From an uncultured Hyphomicrobiales bacterium (GTDB lineage: Bacteria > Pseudomonadota > Alphaproteobacteria > Rhizobiales > Beijerinckiaceae): a stretch of 64,000 nucleotides of DNA. The position numbers and the translations under genes are program-made. Each line of letters starts with the position of its first letter. The stretch's first letter is position 1. The DNA lies in NCBI GenBank assembly GCA_903847605.1, contig CAINED010000021.1, forward strand, positions 62,001 to 126,000, given 5' to 3'. The notes under the pieces were generated by a model. It was not told where the DNA came from. It made no database searches and saw nothing but the letters and a program-made list of their open reading frames with translations. Below, one piece after another: positions 52,271-60,601 of this stretch.

Positions 52271-53896
52271 CTATCGCCAGTCGTCCACGCTGATGGTCGT
52301 CACGTAATCCGCGCCGAAGATTTTCCACGCGCCCTGCGTCTCGCCGCCAGTCACGACGACATTGACCTCTTCGGGCTCGTACATCTGCACGATCTCGTCA
52401 GGCGCTGCCTTGAGACGCGAGGCATAAGGCTCGACGCCGGCCACAGCATGCGGACGGATGAGCGTCTGCATCCACTGATCGTCCCAGTATTCGCGCGCCG
52501 GCAGCCGCGCATGCGCGACGACCCAGTCGATCAGCGACTGCTTGGTTTTGATGCCCTTGTCGACGAACAGGCGCGCGACGATGGGATCCATGATCAGACA
52601 GGGCGGCAGATAGGCCGATGCCTGCAGGCTGCGCGTGAATTTTTCTTCCCACGTCTCGCGCGGGCCGAAGCCTTCATGGATGTAGCGGTTGCCGACGAAG
52701 ACGCTGACGGCGCTCTCGTCCTTGCGCTTGCCCTTCTGCACATGCAGCGGCTCCCACGGGCTGCGCTCCTCATTTTCCGCGAAGACGAGGCTGTAGGCGA
52801 GCGGATTGCCGAGCGTACCCATATAGGTTTCGCCCGGCACCGACCCGCCCTGTCCGTTCTGCGACAGGAGGCTGTAGGCGCGGCCGATGGTGACATTGGC
52901 GTGGTTGTACGGACCCATCGCGCCGATGCCGCTGTTCATCCCGATCTCCTGGCGAACGGGGCCGTTGACGACGCCGAAGGCGACCTGCGAGGTCGTCGAG
53001 CCCTGTCGCGAAGTCTGGTTCGAGGCGGCGATGGCGAGAATGACCGGCAGATATTCAGGCTTTGCGCCGGCCATCACCGCGTTCACCGCGACCTTCTCGA
53101 CCGTATATTCCCAGCTCTCGCGGAAATTGCCGGCTTTCATGCGGCCGACCACCTTGTCCGGCGGCTGCGACGTGCCTTTCAGCATGGCCGCGACGCGCTC
53201 CTGCGTCGGCAGGACGATGGGCATGAAATCGGTCCAGCGGTTCTCCTCGAAGAGCTTGCGCAGGTTTTCTTCAGTATCGGGCGCGAGCAGGCGCGGCGTC
53301 GTGCGCTCGAATGTCTCGCCCGTGAGGTCCGCGCCTTCGAGCGGACGCAGGAGACCCTCGACCACTTCCTGCATGAACGGACGGCCGGTTACGGCGTCCT
53401 TGCCCTCGATGTATTCGCGCAATTGCGCGGGCGTGCGGTCCACGACCGGTTGCGGCACGAAGGCGTGGCGCATGGTGGGAATGCCGCGCAGGCGCGCAGT
53501 CGATTTCGCGACGCGCTGGAAAATATGCGTATGGACGGCAATGCTCGGCACGCCCATTTCTTCCATCAATGCGGTGAGCCCCACGACCGTGGGGCTACAG
53601 GAGCTTCATAAGCCGACGCCGAGAATCGCCGCGCTGCCGTCGGCGGCGATCTTCTTGCGCATGTCGGGATCGTCGACCCAGCTTTCGCGCGGGCGGATGA
53701 TGCGCGCATCGACCTTGGGCATGTTTTTCGCGAACCAGTCCTTCAACTGGTCGACGAAAGCCGCCGAATTGTCGAACAGGCAATCGACGAGATAGACAAC
53801 CTTACCGTCGAGGCTCTGCAGGCGGTTGGCCAGGCGCTTGCCGGTCACTTTGGGCGGATAACCGCGCGGATCGTGAACGGTGAGCTTTTCGATCAT
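52271..53896 (-). CDS. UGSC-family selenoprotein with in-frame UGA (Sec97)
   Basis: Two open frames, 53609-53896 and 52271-53605, share one reading frame and are parted by a single TGA at 53606-53608. Read through as selenocysteine, they give 541 residues. ATG 53896 has GGAGGA 7 bases upstream. The UGA falls between a hydrophobic strand (AAILGVGL) and SSCSPTVVGLTALMEEMG, so residues 97-100 are U-S-S-C, a redox-type UxxC before a helix, matching the UGSC family layout with Ser for Gly. A SECIS-like hairpin follows. The remaining 440 residues are unbroken and end GAWKIFGADYVTTISVDDWR. The reaction is unknown; a thiol/selenol redox role is inferred. Read as ordinary stop, both halves would be broken. 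Confidence 0.85.
53577..53596 (-). promoter_or_regulatory. SECIS-like hairpin for selenocysteine insertion
   Basis: On the minus strand, 9 nt after the UGA, AGCCCCAC pairs perfectly with GTGGGGCT around a GGTC loop. The first loop G is 18 nt after the UGA. E. coli fdhF has the same GGUC apical loop. The bulged U of fdhF is not seen in this stem. Confidence 0.75.
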
Positions 53897-53961
53897 TATG
53901 TTTCCTCCGGGAGTCGCGAATTTATTTGTTACGCTCATCTTGCGGCGCGGCTGCCGGGCCG

Positions 53962-54570
53962 TCAAGCGCGAGCGGCGGCGCGGTACTCTTGCAAATAGTC
54001 TTCCATGAAGTCGAAGCGGTCGTTGCCCCACCACATCTGCCCTTCCGCGATCATGGTGGGCACGCCGAATATGCCGTCGGCATTGGCTTTTATGGTTTCG
54101 GTCTGAAGCCGCTCCGTCGCTTCCTCGCCTGCAACGAATGCATCGAATTCCAGGACGCTCCAACCGCAATGCTGCGCCAGTTCCTCGATCAGTGCGCGAT
54201 CGATCATGCTGCAGCCTTCGCCCCAGACGCGATGGTAGGCGTGCGTGATGTAAAGCTCGATATGGCCGCGATCGAGCGCGAAGAAACAGCCGCGATTGAG
54301 AATCCCGCCCTCGTAATGCGCGGGGGTTGCGATGGGAACGCCATAGCGTTTGGCCCAGCGGCGCTGGTCTTCTTTCATATATTTAATACGGATCGGCATG
54401 GTGCGGGCGGAGGGTCCAGTATTTCCGGCGCGCAGCTTGAGGTCCGCGAGATCGACGGGGTGAAAAACGATCTCCCGTTCGAACCGTTTCGCGATGGCAG
54501 GCAGGCGCTGCCATGCGAAATAGCTGAAGGGACTCATGAAGTCGAAATAGAAGTCGATTGGCCCAGCCAT
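53962..54570 (-). CDS. DsbA-fold protein, 2-hydroxychromene-2-carboxylate isomerase family
   Basis: The 202-residue product opens IDFYFDFMSPFSYFAWQRLP, with the serine in the position that replaces the DsbA catalytic cysteine in HCCA isomerases. It ends with GIFGVPTMIAEGQMWWGNDR, the cis-proline and substrate region. Such glutathione-dependent enzymes act in aromatic degradation. It sits 4 bases after the MDR reductase and 65 bases before the selenoprotein gene, in one operon. It may rearrange a glutathione adduct, though the pathway is unknown. Confidence 0.86.
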   Translation of the reverse strand: MAGPIDFYFDFMSPFSYFAWQRLPAIAKRFEREIVFHPVDLADLKLRAGNTGPSARTMPIRIKYMKEDQRRWAKRYGVPIATPAHYEGGILNRGCFFALDRGHIELYITHAYHRVWGEGCSMIDRALIEELAQHCGWSVLEFDAFVAGEEATERLQTETIKANADGIFGVPTMIAEGQMWWGNDRFDFMEDYLQEYRAAARA

Positions 54571-54574
54571 GTCT

Positions 54575-55498
54575 TTACCGGATCGCGAAGACGAGCTTGC
54601 CGCGGAGGTGACGCGCTTCCGAAATCTCATGCGCCTTTGCGGCATCCTGCAGCGAGAACAACGTCACCGGCGGAACGGTGATGGCCTTCGCGGCCAGCAA
54701 TTCGCCGATGCGTTCGAGATGTTTGCGGCTGCGGCCAACGGCCGGGCGAATGCTCTGGATGTCCGCGCGCGGCGGGGTCGGCGGCTGCTGACCACCCGCG
54801 ATGAAAGCCGCGCGACCGCCATGCTTGAGAACGGCAAAAGCCGACGCCGTGGCTTCGCCGCCAACCGTATCGAAGGCGCAATCGCAATCCTTCACCACTT
54901 CGGCGACATTCTGCGTGTTATAGTCGATCACTTCGTCGGCGCCGAGCGAGCGCACGTAATCGGCATTGCGCGCGCTGGCAGTCGTGACGACATGTGCGCC
55001 CAGATGTTTCGCATATTGAATGGCGAACCCGGCGACGCCGCCCGCCCCGCCGTGAATGAGAATCTTCTCGCCCTTCTGCAGCTTCAGGGATTCATCGAGC
55101 GTGACGATCGCCGTCAGCCCGATCAGCGCCAGAGCCGCAGCGTCGACATGCGACATCTGCGCGGGCTTCTTCGCGGTGATCGCGGCCTTGATCGCGATCT
55201 TCTCGCAATAGGTTCCTTCCTGTCCTGGCGGACAGACGGCAAAGACTTCATCGCCGATGGCAAGATCGCTCACGTTCGCGCCGACCGCGCTCACGACGCC
55301 GGAAAAGTCGCGGCCGAGCACATAGGGAAACTGCAATTTCGAACCATAGGCGTTGACCCGAACTTTCCAGTCCGCGGCATTGACGCTGGCGGCATGGATA
55401 TCGACCAGAACCTCGTCCGGGCCCGGCACGGGATCGGGAAGATCGTCGTAACGGAACATGTCGACGCCGCCATGGGCGACGAGATAAGCGGCTTTCAT
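54575..55498 (-). CDS. NADPH:quinone reductase-like MDR-family oxidoreductase
   Basis: The 307-residue product is a zinc-less MDR enzyme: MKAAYLVAHGGVDMFRYDDL start, VLGRDFSGVVSAVG near 70-83, and the NADPH motif ILIHGGAGGVAGFAIQYAK near 140-158. It would reduce enones, quinones or related electrophiles with NADPH. GGGAGA lies 8 bases before ATG 55498. It is the first gene of the operon that continues with the DsbA-fold protein and the selenoprotein. Promoter elements must lie in the 160 bases upstream. Confidence 0.87.
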   Translation of the reverse strand: MKAAYLVAHGGVDMFRYDDLPDPVPGPDEVLVDIHAASVNAADWKVRVNAYGSKLQFPYVLGRDFSGVVSAVGANVSDLAIGDEVFAVCPPGQEGTYCEKIAIKAAITAKKPAQMSHVDAAALALIGLTAIVTLDESLKLQKGEKILIHGGAGGVAGFAIQYAKHLGAHVVTTASARNADYVRSLGADEVIDYNTQNVAEVVKDCDCAFDTVGGEATASAFAVLKHGGRAAFIAGGQQPPTPPRADIQSIRPAVGRSRKHLERIGELLAAKAITVPPVTLFSLQDAAKAHEISEARHLRGKLVFAIR

Positions 55499-55659
55499 TT
55501 CAAGTTTCTCCCGGTGCGATTGAACCATCTTGTCCGGCGCTCAGGACTTTGTCGACTGCGCAAATCAGCATCCGCCTGATAGCGCGAAATTGCGCGCAGA
55601 AGCGCGCGACGCTTCGCGAGAACGAATCAACGCATGGCGCTCATTGATGGCGCGCCGCT

Positions 55660-56658
55660 CTAAAACGCCCCTTCGACTCCCGCCTTTCGCACGACATCGC
55701 CCCAATGCGCGATCTCGCTGACGATGAAGCTCTTGAGATCGGCCAGCGAGCGGTTCGGCAGGGGCAGAAAACCGTTGCGCACGATTTCGTCGGCCGTCGC
55801 CTTCTCGGCAAAGAAGCGATCGAGTTCCGCATGCAGCTTTGCGACGATTGGCGTCGGAGTTGCCGCGGGCGCAGCGAACATGAACCAGCCAGCCGCGTTG
55901 AATCCCGGCACGGTGTCGCCGATGGGCGGCACTTCGCTGAGCGAGGGGAAGCGCTGCGCCGTGCTGATGCCGATGGCGCGAACGCCGCCGCCGCGGATCG
56001 TGCCAAGCGAGGGACCGATATCCACCATCATCAGCGGCACATGGCCGGCGGCGACATCGTTGAGCGCAGGAAGACTGCCCTTGTAGGGCACCATGGTCAT
56101 CTTGAGGCCCGACATAGAACTCAGGAGTTCGATGAAGAGATGATGCGGCACGCCGGGTCCGGAGGTCGCATAGCTCAGCTGCCCCGGCCGTTCCTTCACA
56201 TAGGCGACGAATTCAGCGACTGTGTTGACCGGCAAGGAGGGGTTAACGACGAGTACGAAAGGCGTGCCGGCGACAAGCGCCAGCGGCGTGAAATCCTTCG
56301 CCGGATCGTAGGAGAGCTTCTTGTAGAGCGTGACGTTAACCGCGAGATTTGTGCCGGCCCCGAGCAACAAAGTATGTCCGTCCGGCGCTGCACGAGCGAC
56401 CGCCGTCGCGCCGACAATGCCGCCGGCCCCGGGCCGGTTTTCGATGACGACCGATTTGCCCCATGCGCTTTCGAGCCGCCGGCCGATCATGCGTGCGAGC
56501 ATATCGGTGCCGCCACCGGGTGCAAAAGGCACGACAATCGTGAGTTGTCGCGATGGATAGGAAGCTTCGCTATCCTGCGCTTTCGCACCCACCGACAGAG
56601 CAAGCGAAAGGGTCAGGCCCAGAATTGCGCCGAGCCTGCGGGACGGTTGCCACGCCAT
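55660..56658 (-). CDS. TctC/Bug-family binding protein
   Basis: The 332-residue product has a Sec signal (AILGLTLSLALSVGAKAQ) and the Bug hallmarks LTIVVPFAPGGGTDMLARMI and VVIENRPGAGGIVGATAVAR, plus PDGHTLLLG. It binds an unknown acid in the periplasm. ATG 56658 follows GGAGGATC. It lies upstream of the selenoprotein operon on the same strand with a 161-base gap, so co-transcription is possible but not clear. It is divergent from a histidine kinase gene. Confidence 0.88.
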   Translation of the reverse strand: MAWQPSRRLGAILGLTLSLALSVGAKAQDSEASYPSRQLTIVVPFAPGGGTDMLARMIGRRLESAWGKSVVIENRPGAGGIVGATAVARAAPDGHTLLLGAGTNLAVNVTLYKKLSYDPAKDFTPLALVAGTPFVLVVNPSLPVNTVAEFVAYVKERPGQLSYATSGPGVPHHLFIELLSSMSGLKMTMVPYKGSLPALNDVAAGHVPLMMVDIGPSLGTIRGGGVRAIGISTAQRFPSLSEVPPIGDTVPGFNAAGWFMFAAPAATPTPIVAKLHAELDRFFAEKATADEIVRNGFLPLPNRSLADLKSFIVSEIAHWGDVVRKAGVEGAF

Positions 56659-56871
56659 TTGATCCTCCCGAGTTTGGCAAACAGCCGTTTCACTGTGAAA
56701 TTCTCGAGTTTGCACATCGATTGTGCACTGTTCTTGGTTCCACCGTCAATTTCGCACGTTTGCGGCCGCGCGAAAAAGTTCCATCGCGCGCGAAAAATAA
56801 ATTCGTGGGTTTCATCGGAGTTCCATGCAACATTTGGCGCATCGAACCTCGACTGTTTCTGGAGTATCCGA

Positions 56872-58401
56872 TTGATCTCGCGCGCCGGGTGGGCGGCTGT
56901 AGGAATGCTCTTGTTGCTGCTCGCCTTTTTTGTCGGCGGCACCGCGCTTCTCATTCTCAATAACTATCGCAACGTCAGCGCGCTCACCGTGAATCGCGCG
57001 GTCATGGCGTCCGAAGTCGTTTCGACGAACGTGGACTGGGTGATGGAAATCGCGCACCAGATTCTGCGCACCGCCGATGTTCTCGCCAACGCTCAACTTG
57101 AATTTCCGGCCGAGGCAGCCGCCTTGCGGCTGACAGAAATGACCGAGCGTCTGCCAGGAGCGCCGAAAATCTACATCGTCCGCCATGATGGACGAACGAC
57201 TCTGACGACCGATCGCGAATTCAGGGATGTCGATATTCGCGACCGCGAGTATTTCAAGGCGGTTGCCGGCGGTAAGGCGACCTATGTGTCCTCGCTGCTG
57301 CAAAGCCGGCTGAACAACGAGCAGATTTTCGTCATCAGCCGCCGCATCGAGCGCGAAGGCCGATTTGCCGGCGCGGCCATGATTTCGTTCAACGCGGGGT
57401 TCATGCAGAAGATCTGGGCCTCGCTCAGCCTGGATCCGACATCTACGGTTTCACTGGTGCGCGACGACGGGCAACTCGTCTTGCGTTATCCGCAAGCGGC
57501 TGGACCGCTCGATCTGAGCCAGTATGTGCTTTTCACGGACTACCTCAAGCGCTCGCCATCCGGATATTACGACGCAATTTCACCGGCCGACCAGGTCGAA
57601 CGTGTGGTGGCCTACCGGCGCGCCGGCGACTCCGGGCTGATCGCATTGTCTTCGATGGGGCGGGAGGTCGCGTTAGCCGATTTTCGCAGATCGACTTATG
57701 CAACGCTCGCCATTGCGACGCCGGTGGGAATGGCCCTGCTGGTGGGGGCTTTCCTGACCATCAACTGGCTGAGACGGGACCGGGAACAGCGCCGCCGGCT
57801 GGCGGCGGCGCTTGAAGCCAATCAGATGCTGTTTCGCGAAATTCATCACCGTGTGAAGAACAACCTTCAAGCAGTCGCCTCGCTGATCAATCTCCAAAAG
57901 CTGGATCCGGACGCCAAGCGCGACATGATGCAGCGGATTCAGGCGATGGTTGCCGTTCACGAACATATTTATCGGAACGATGAGTTTGCAAACGTCGACG
58001 CGTCGATCTACCTGCCCACCATCGTCCAGAAAATGCTTGAGACATTCGGCGGGAACGTCAAGCTCGACCTTCATGCCGAGCCGATGATCGTCGACCGCGA
58101 AAGCGCCTTGCCGCTTGGCCTCATCACCAATGAAGTGGTTTCGAACGCGCTCAAATACGCCTTCGTGAATGGACGTGAAGGGCGGCTGCAATTCGAACTG
58201 CGCAAGGCAGACGACAACACAGGGATTCTCAAGATCAACGACAATGGCGACGGCTTCGACCCCAAGACGATCGCCAAGGGCATGGGAAGCCGGCTCGTGG
58301 CCGGCCTGTCGTCGCAAATTCGCGGCGAACACAGCTACACGTTCGACAAGGGCACGACCTTCAAGCTGAAATTTCCGCTCGTGCCTGCGCCAACAAACTG
58401 A
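56872..58401 (+). CDS. membrane sensor histidine kinase (HisKA_2/HWE type)
   Basis: The 509-residue product starts at TTG 56872, with GGAG 7 bases upstream. It has a first helix (AAVGMLLLLLAFFVGGTALL), a periplasmic double-Cache-like sensor domain, and a second helix near 285-305. The kinase domain begins REIHHRVKNNLQAVASL, with the phospho-His near residue 325, and ends with NEVVSNALKYAF and NDNGDGFDP ATP-site boxes. No response regulator is adjacent, as is usual for this class. The signal is unknown. It faces a convergent Bug gene 3 bases away. Confidence 0.85.
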   Translation: MISRAGWAAVGMLLLLLAFFVGGTALLILNNYRNVSALTVNRAVMASEVVSTNVDWVMEIAHQILRTADVLANAQLEFPAEAAALRLTEMTERLPGAPKIYIVRHDGRTTLTTDREFRDVDIRDREYFKAVAGGKATYVSSLLQSRLNNEQIFVISRRIEREGRFAGAAMISFNAGFMQKIWASLSLDPTSTVSLVRDDGQLVLRYPQAAGPLDLSQYVLFTDYLKRSPSGYYDAISPADQVERVVAYRRAGDSGLIALSSMGREVALADFRRSTYATLAIATPVGMALLVGAFLTINWLRRDREQRRRLAAALEANQMLFREIHHRVKNNLQAVASLINLQKLDPDAKRDMMQRIQAMVAVHEHIYRNDEFANVDASIYLPTIVQKMLETFGGNVKLDLHAEPMIVDRESALPLGLITNEVVSNALKYAFVNGREGRLQFELRKADDNTGILKINDNGDGFDPKTIAKGMGSRLVAGLSSQIRGEHSYTFDKGTTFKLKFPLVPAPTN

Positions 58402-58404
58402 ACT

Positions 58405-59394
58405 TCAATTGGCTTCAATACCCAGCGAGCGAATGAGCGCGGGAATTGCATCGTATTCCGCCTTCCATTCGCGATAAAAATCCTCCGGCGAGCTGCCTAC
58501 GGGCTCGAACGAGAGATTGGCGAGAAAGTCGCTGACGTCCTTGCGTTGCAGGGCGACTTGCGCGGCCTTTGAGGTCTTGTCGATAATGTCCCTCGGCGTT
58601 CCCGCCGGCGCAAGCAGTCCCTGCCAGATCGGCGTGGTGAAGACGAGTTCGTCGAACCCGGCCTCGGCGTAAGTCGGCACGTCTTTCAAAAGTCCGCGCG
58701 TCGAACCGAGTTGCGCGATCATCTTCACCTTGCCGTCGTTGATGAGTTGCGTCGCTGCGCCCGCGCCGAAAGAAATCGCGATCTGGCCGCTGAGCAATTC
58801 CTGCAAGGCCTGCGGGGTGCCGCGATAATGAATGGCATTGAACTTTGCGCCGCTTTTTCTGGCCAAAGCTTCGACGGCGATATGCGCGAAGGAGCCGACG
58901 CCGAACGTCCCGTAAGGCAGACCGCCCGGCGTTTTCTTCGCGAGTTCCACAAGCTCGGCCGCATTGTTGGCGGGCAGGGACGACAAAGCGATCATGGCGC
59001 CGCGGCTGTTCGTCAACTTTGTGATGAAGGCGAAGTCTTTGGCGGGATCGTAGGGCAAGTTTTTCTGCAGGGCGGCCTGCGACACGAGGGGATCGGAGAC
59101 GGTCGCGAGAATGGTGTAGCCATCCGGCTTCGATTTGGCGACGGCTCCAGCGCCGATGGTGCCGCCGCCACCGACGCGGTTCTGCACAACGATCGTGGCG
59201 CCGAGCGGTCCGGACATAGCCTCAGCGATCTTTCGCATGGTGATGTCGGCCGGCGCGCCCGGCGCATAGGGCAGAATCCAGGTGATGGGTTTCGATGGAT
59301 ATGTATCGCTCTGCGCGATGGCTGGAGAGATCGCGGCAAGCGACAGGAGGCCCAGTGCAGTTGCGGCAACGAGATCGCGTATCGGGTTTTGCAT
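58405..59394 (-). CDS. TctC/Bug-family binding protein
   Basis: The 329-residue product has a Sec signal ending near PAIAQS and the segments ITWILPYAPGAPADITMR and IVVQNRVGGGGTIGAGAVAK, clear Bug hallmarks. GGGAGG precedes ATG 59394. It follows the aldo/keto reductase gene on the same strand with a 63-base gap. No transport subunits are near. The ligand is unknown. Confidence 0.88.
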   Translation of the reverse strand: MQNPIRDLVAATALGLLSLAAISPAIAQSDTYPSKPITWILPYAPGAPADITMRKIAEAMSGPLGATIVVQNRVGGGGTIGAGAVAKSKPDGYTILATVSDPLVSQAALQKNLPYDPAKDFAFITKLTNSRGAMIALSSLPANNAAELVELAKKTPGGLPYGTFGVGSFAHIAVEALARKSGAKFNAIHYRGTPQALQELLSGQIAISFGAGAATQLINDGKVKMIAQLGSTRGLLKDVPTYAEAGFDELVFTTPIWQGLLAPAGTPRDIIDKTSKAAQVALQRKDVSDFLANLSFEPVGSSPEDFYREWKAEYDAIPALIRSLGIEAN

Positions 59395-59457
59395 AGCGCC
59401 CTCCCTCAGTATTTTTCTGTTCCCTTATAGGAAAGCTGTGCAGCTTTCTGCAAACAG

Positions 59458-60441
59458 CTAGAGCACGGGCGTCGGTCCGCCGCCCTTATATTTGCCTTCG
59501 CCGGCACCGCCCCCGGCCGCATCAAGTCTGCGTTTGGCTTCAGCCAGCAATGCTTCATCCAGCGGGCCCTTACTGGCAATGGCGATGTCCTCGGCAAGAT
59601 GGGCTTCGTTGGTCGTCGCGACGAGCGCGACATCGATATTGTCGTTGGAGAGCGCGAAGCGAATCATGAATTCGAGGCGCGACATACTCCCGATAATGTC
59701 GTCGAGACCCGCACGATCCCACAGCGCACGCACTTCCCCGTCCGCCGTGCCGATGGGCCGTGTCGCCCAATCCTTTGCAGGTGCGCCGCGCCCCGTGACG
59801 CCGCGCGCGACGATGGCTTTTCCGGAGCCCCTGAGCGCCGCGATCACGCCTTCGTTCGTGCGCTGCAGCGCGGAATAGGGAACCTGGATCAGATCGAAAT
59901 AATCTGCACCGACAAACTCCGCCAGCAGCGGCAGGCGCGAAGATATGCCGATATAGCGCACGGCGCCCTTCTGCTTCATCTGCAAGAGCGCTTCGATGAC
60001 GCCGCCGTCCTCGAGTTCCTTGCGTGTCGGATTGCCATGCACCTGCACGACATCGAGATGATCGGTGTTCATGCGGCGCAGACTCTGTTCGATGCCCGCA
60101 ATCACATTCTCGCCAGTGTAGGTGTGCTTTTCATGCGCGTCACCCGGTCCTTCGACCCCGACGGCGCAGGCGCATTTCGACGCGAGGAAGAAATCGCCGC
60201 GGCGATGCGCGAGCGCTTTGCCGATCAGTCTTTCGCTCAGGCCATAGTCGATGGACGTGTCGATATAGGTGATGCCGAGATCGACGATGCGGTTAAGAAA
60301 ACGGATAACCTCCGCTTCCGGAATGTCGCGGGCGCGCGGCGCGCCCGACAGTTCCATCGCGCCGTAACCGAGGCGGCTCGTGACGATATCCGTTTTGCCG
60401 ATCCTGCGTGCGCCGCCGGCCGGCGATGTTTCAGCGCTCAT
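59458..60441 (-). CDS. aldo/keto reductase
   Basis: The 327-residue product has the AKR tetrad pattern: Asp and Tyr in DTSIDYGLSERLIG, Lys in FLASKCA and His in VVQVHGNP. It reduces an aldehyde or ketone with NADPH. ATG 60441 is preferred because GGGGGA lies 6 bases upstream; the longer frame is unlikely. It is divergent from the ETF-quinone oxidoreductase gene, with a palindromic AT-rich site between them that may serve both. Confidence 0.85.
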   Translation of the reverse strand: MSAETSPAGGARRIGKTDIVTSRLGYGAMELSGAPRARDIPEAEVIRFLNRIVDLGITYIDTSIDYGLSERLIGKALAHRRGDFFLASKCACAVGVEGPGDAHEKHTYTGENVIAGIEQSLRRMNTDHLDVVQVHGNPTRKELEDGGVIEALLQMKQKGAVRYIGISSRLPLLAEFVGADYFDLIQVPYSALQRTNEGVIAALRGSGKAIVARGVTGRGAPAKDWATRPIGTADGEVRALWDRAGLDDIIGSMSRLEFMIRFALSNDNIDVALVATTNEAHLAEDIAIASKGPLDEALLAEAKRRLDAAGGGAGEGKYKGGGPTPVL

Positions 60442-60562
60442 CTGTCCCCCCATTCCCGATTGTGGTTGTCGCTTTCTAGCGCGCCTCTGCGCATTGGTCA
60501 TCGCTCGTATGGCCGCCTCGACAACGGGAGCCCGTGCCTGCAAATTGACGCAAGGGCGGTTG

Positions 60563-60576
60563 GTTTATATATAAAC
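60563..60576. promoter_or_regulatory. 14-bp palindrome, possible operator or promoter element
   Basis: GTTTATATATAAAC is a perfect palindrome in the otherwise GC-rich gap between the divergent aldo/keto reductase and ETF-quinone oxidoreductase genes. It may hold a -10 element or a dimeric regulator site. Confidence 0.45.
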
Positions 60577-60601
60577 TAAATTGAGGATGAGAGGACGGAC
60601 G

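Noticed and set aside
53584-53898. Selenoprotein gene read as a pseudogene or two genes
   Set aside because: Only one stop breaks the frame, it is UGA, it sits at a UxxC site, a GGUC-loop hairpin follows, and the 440 downstream codons are intact. A second gene would lack a start and ribosome site.
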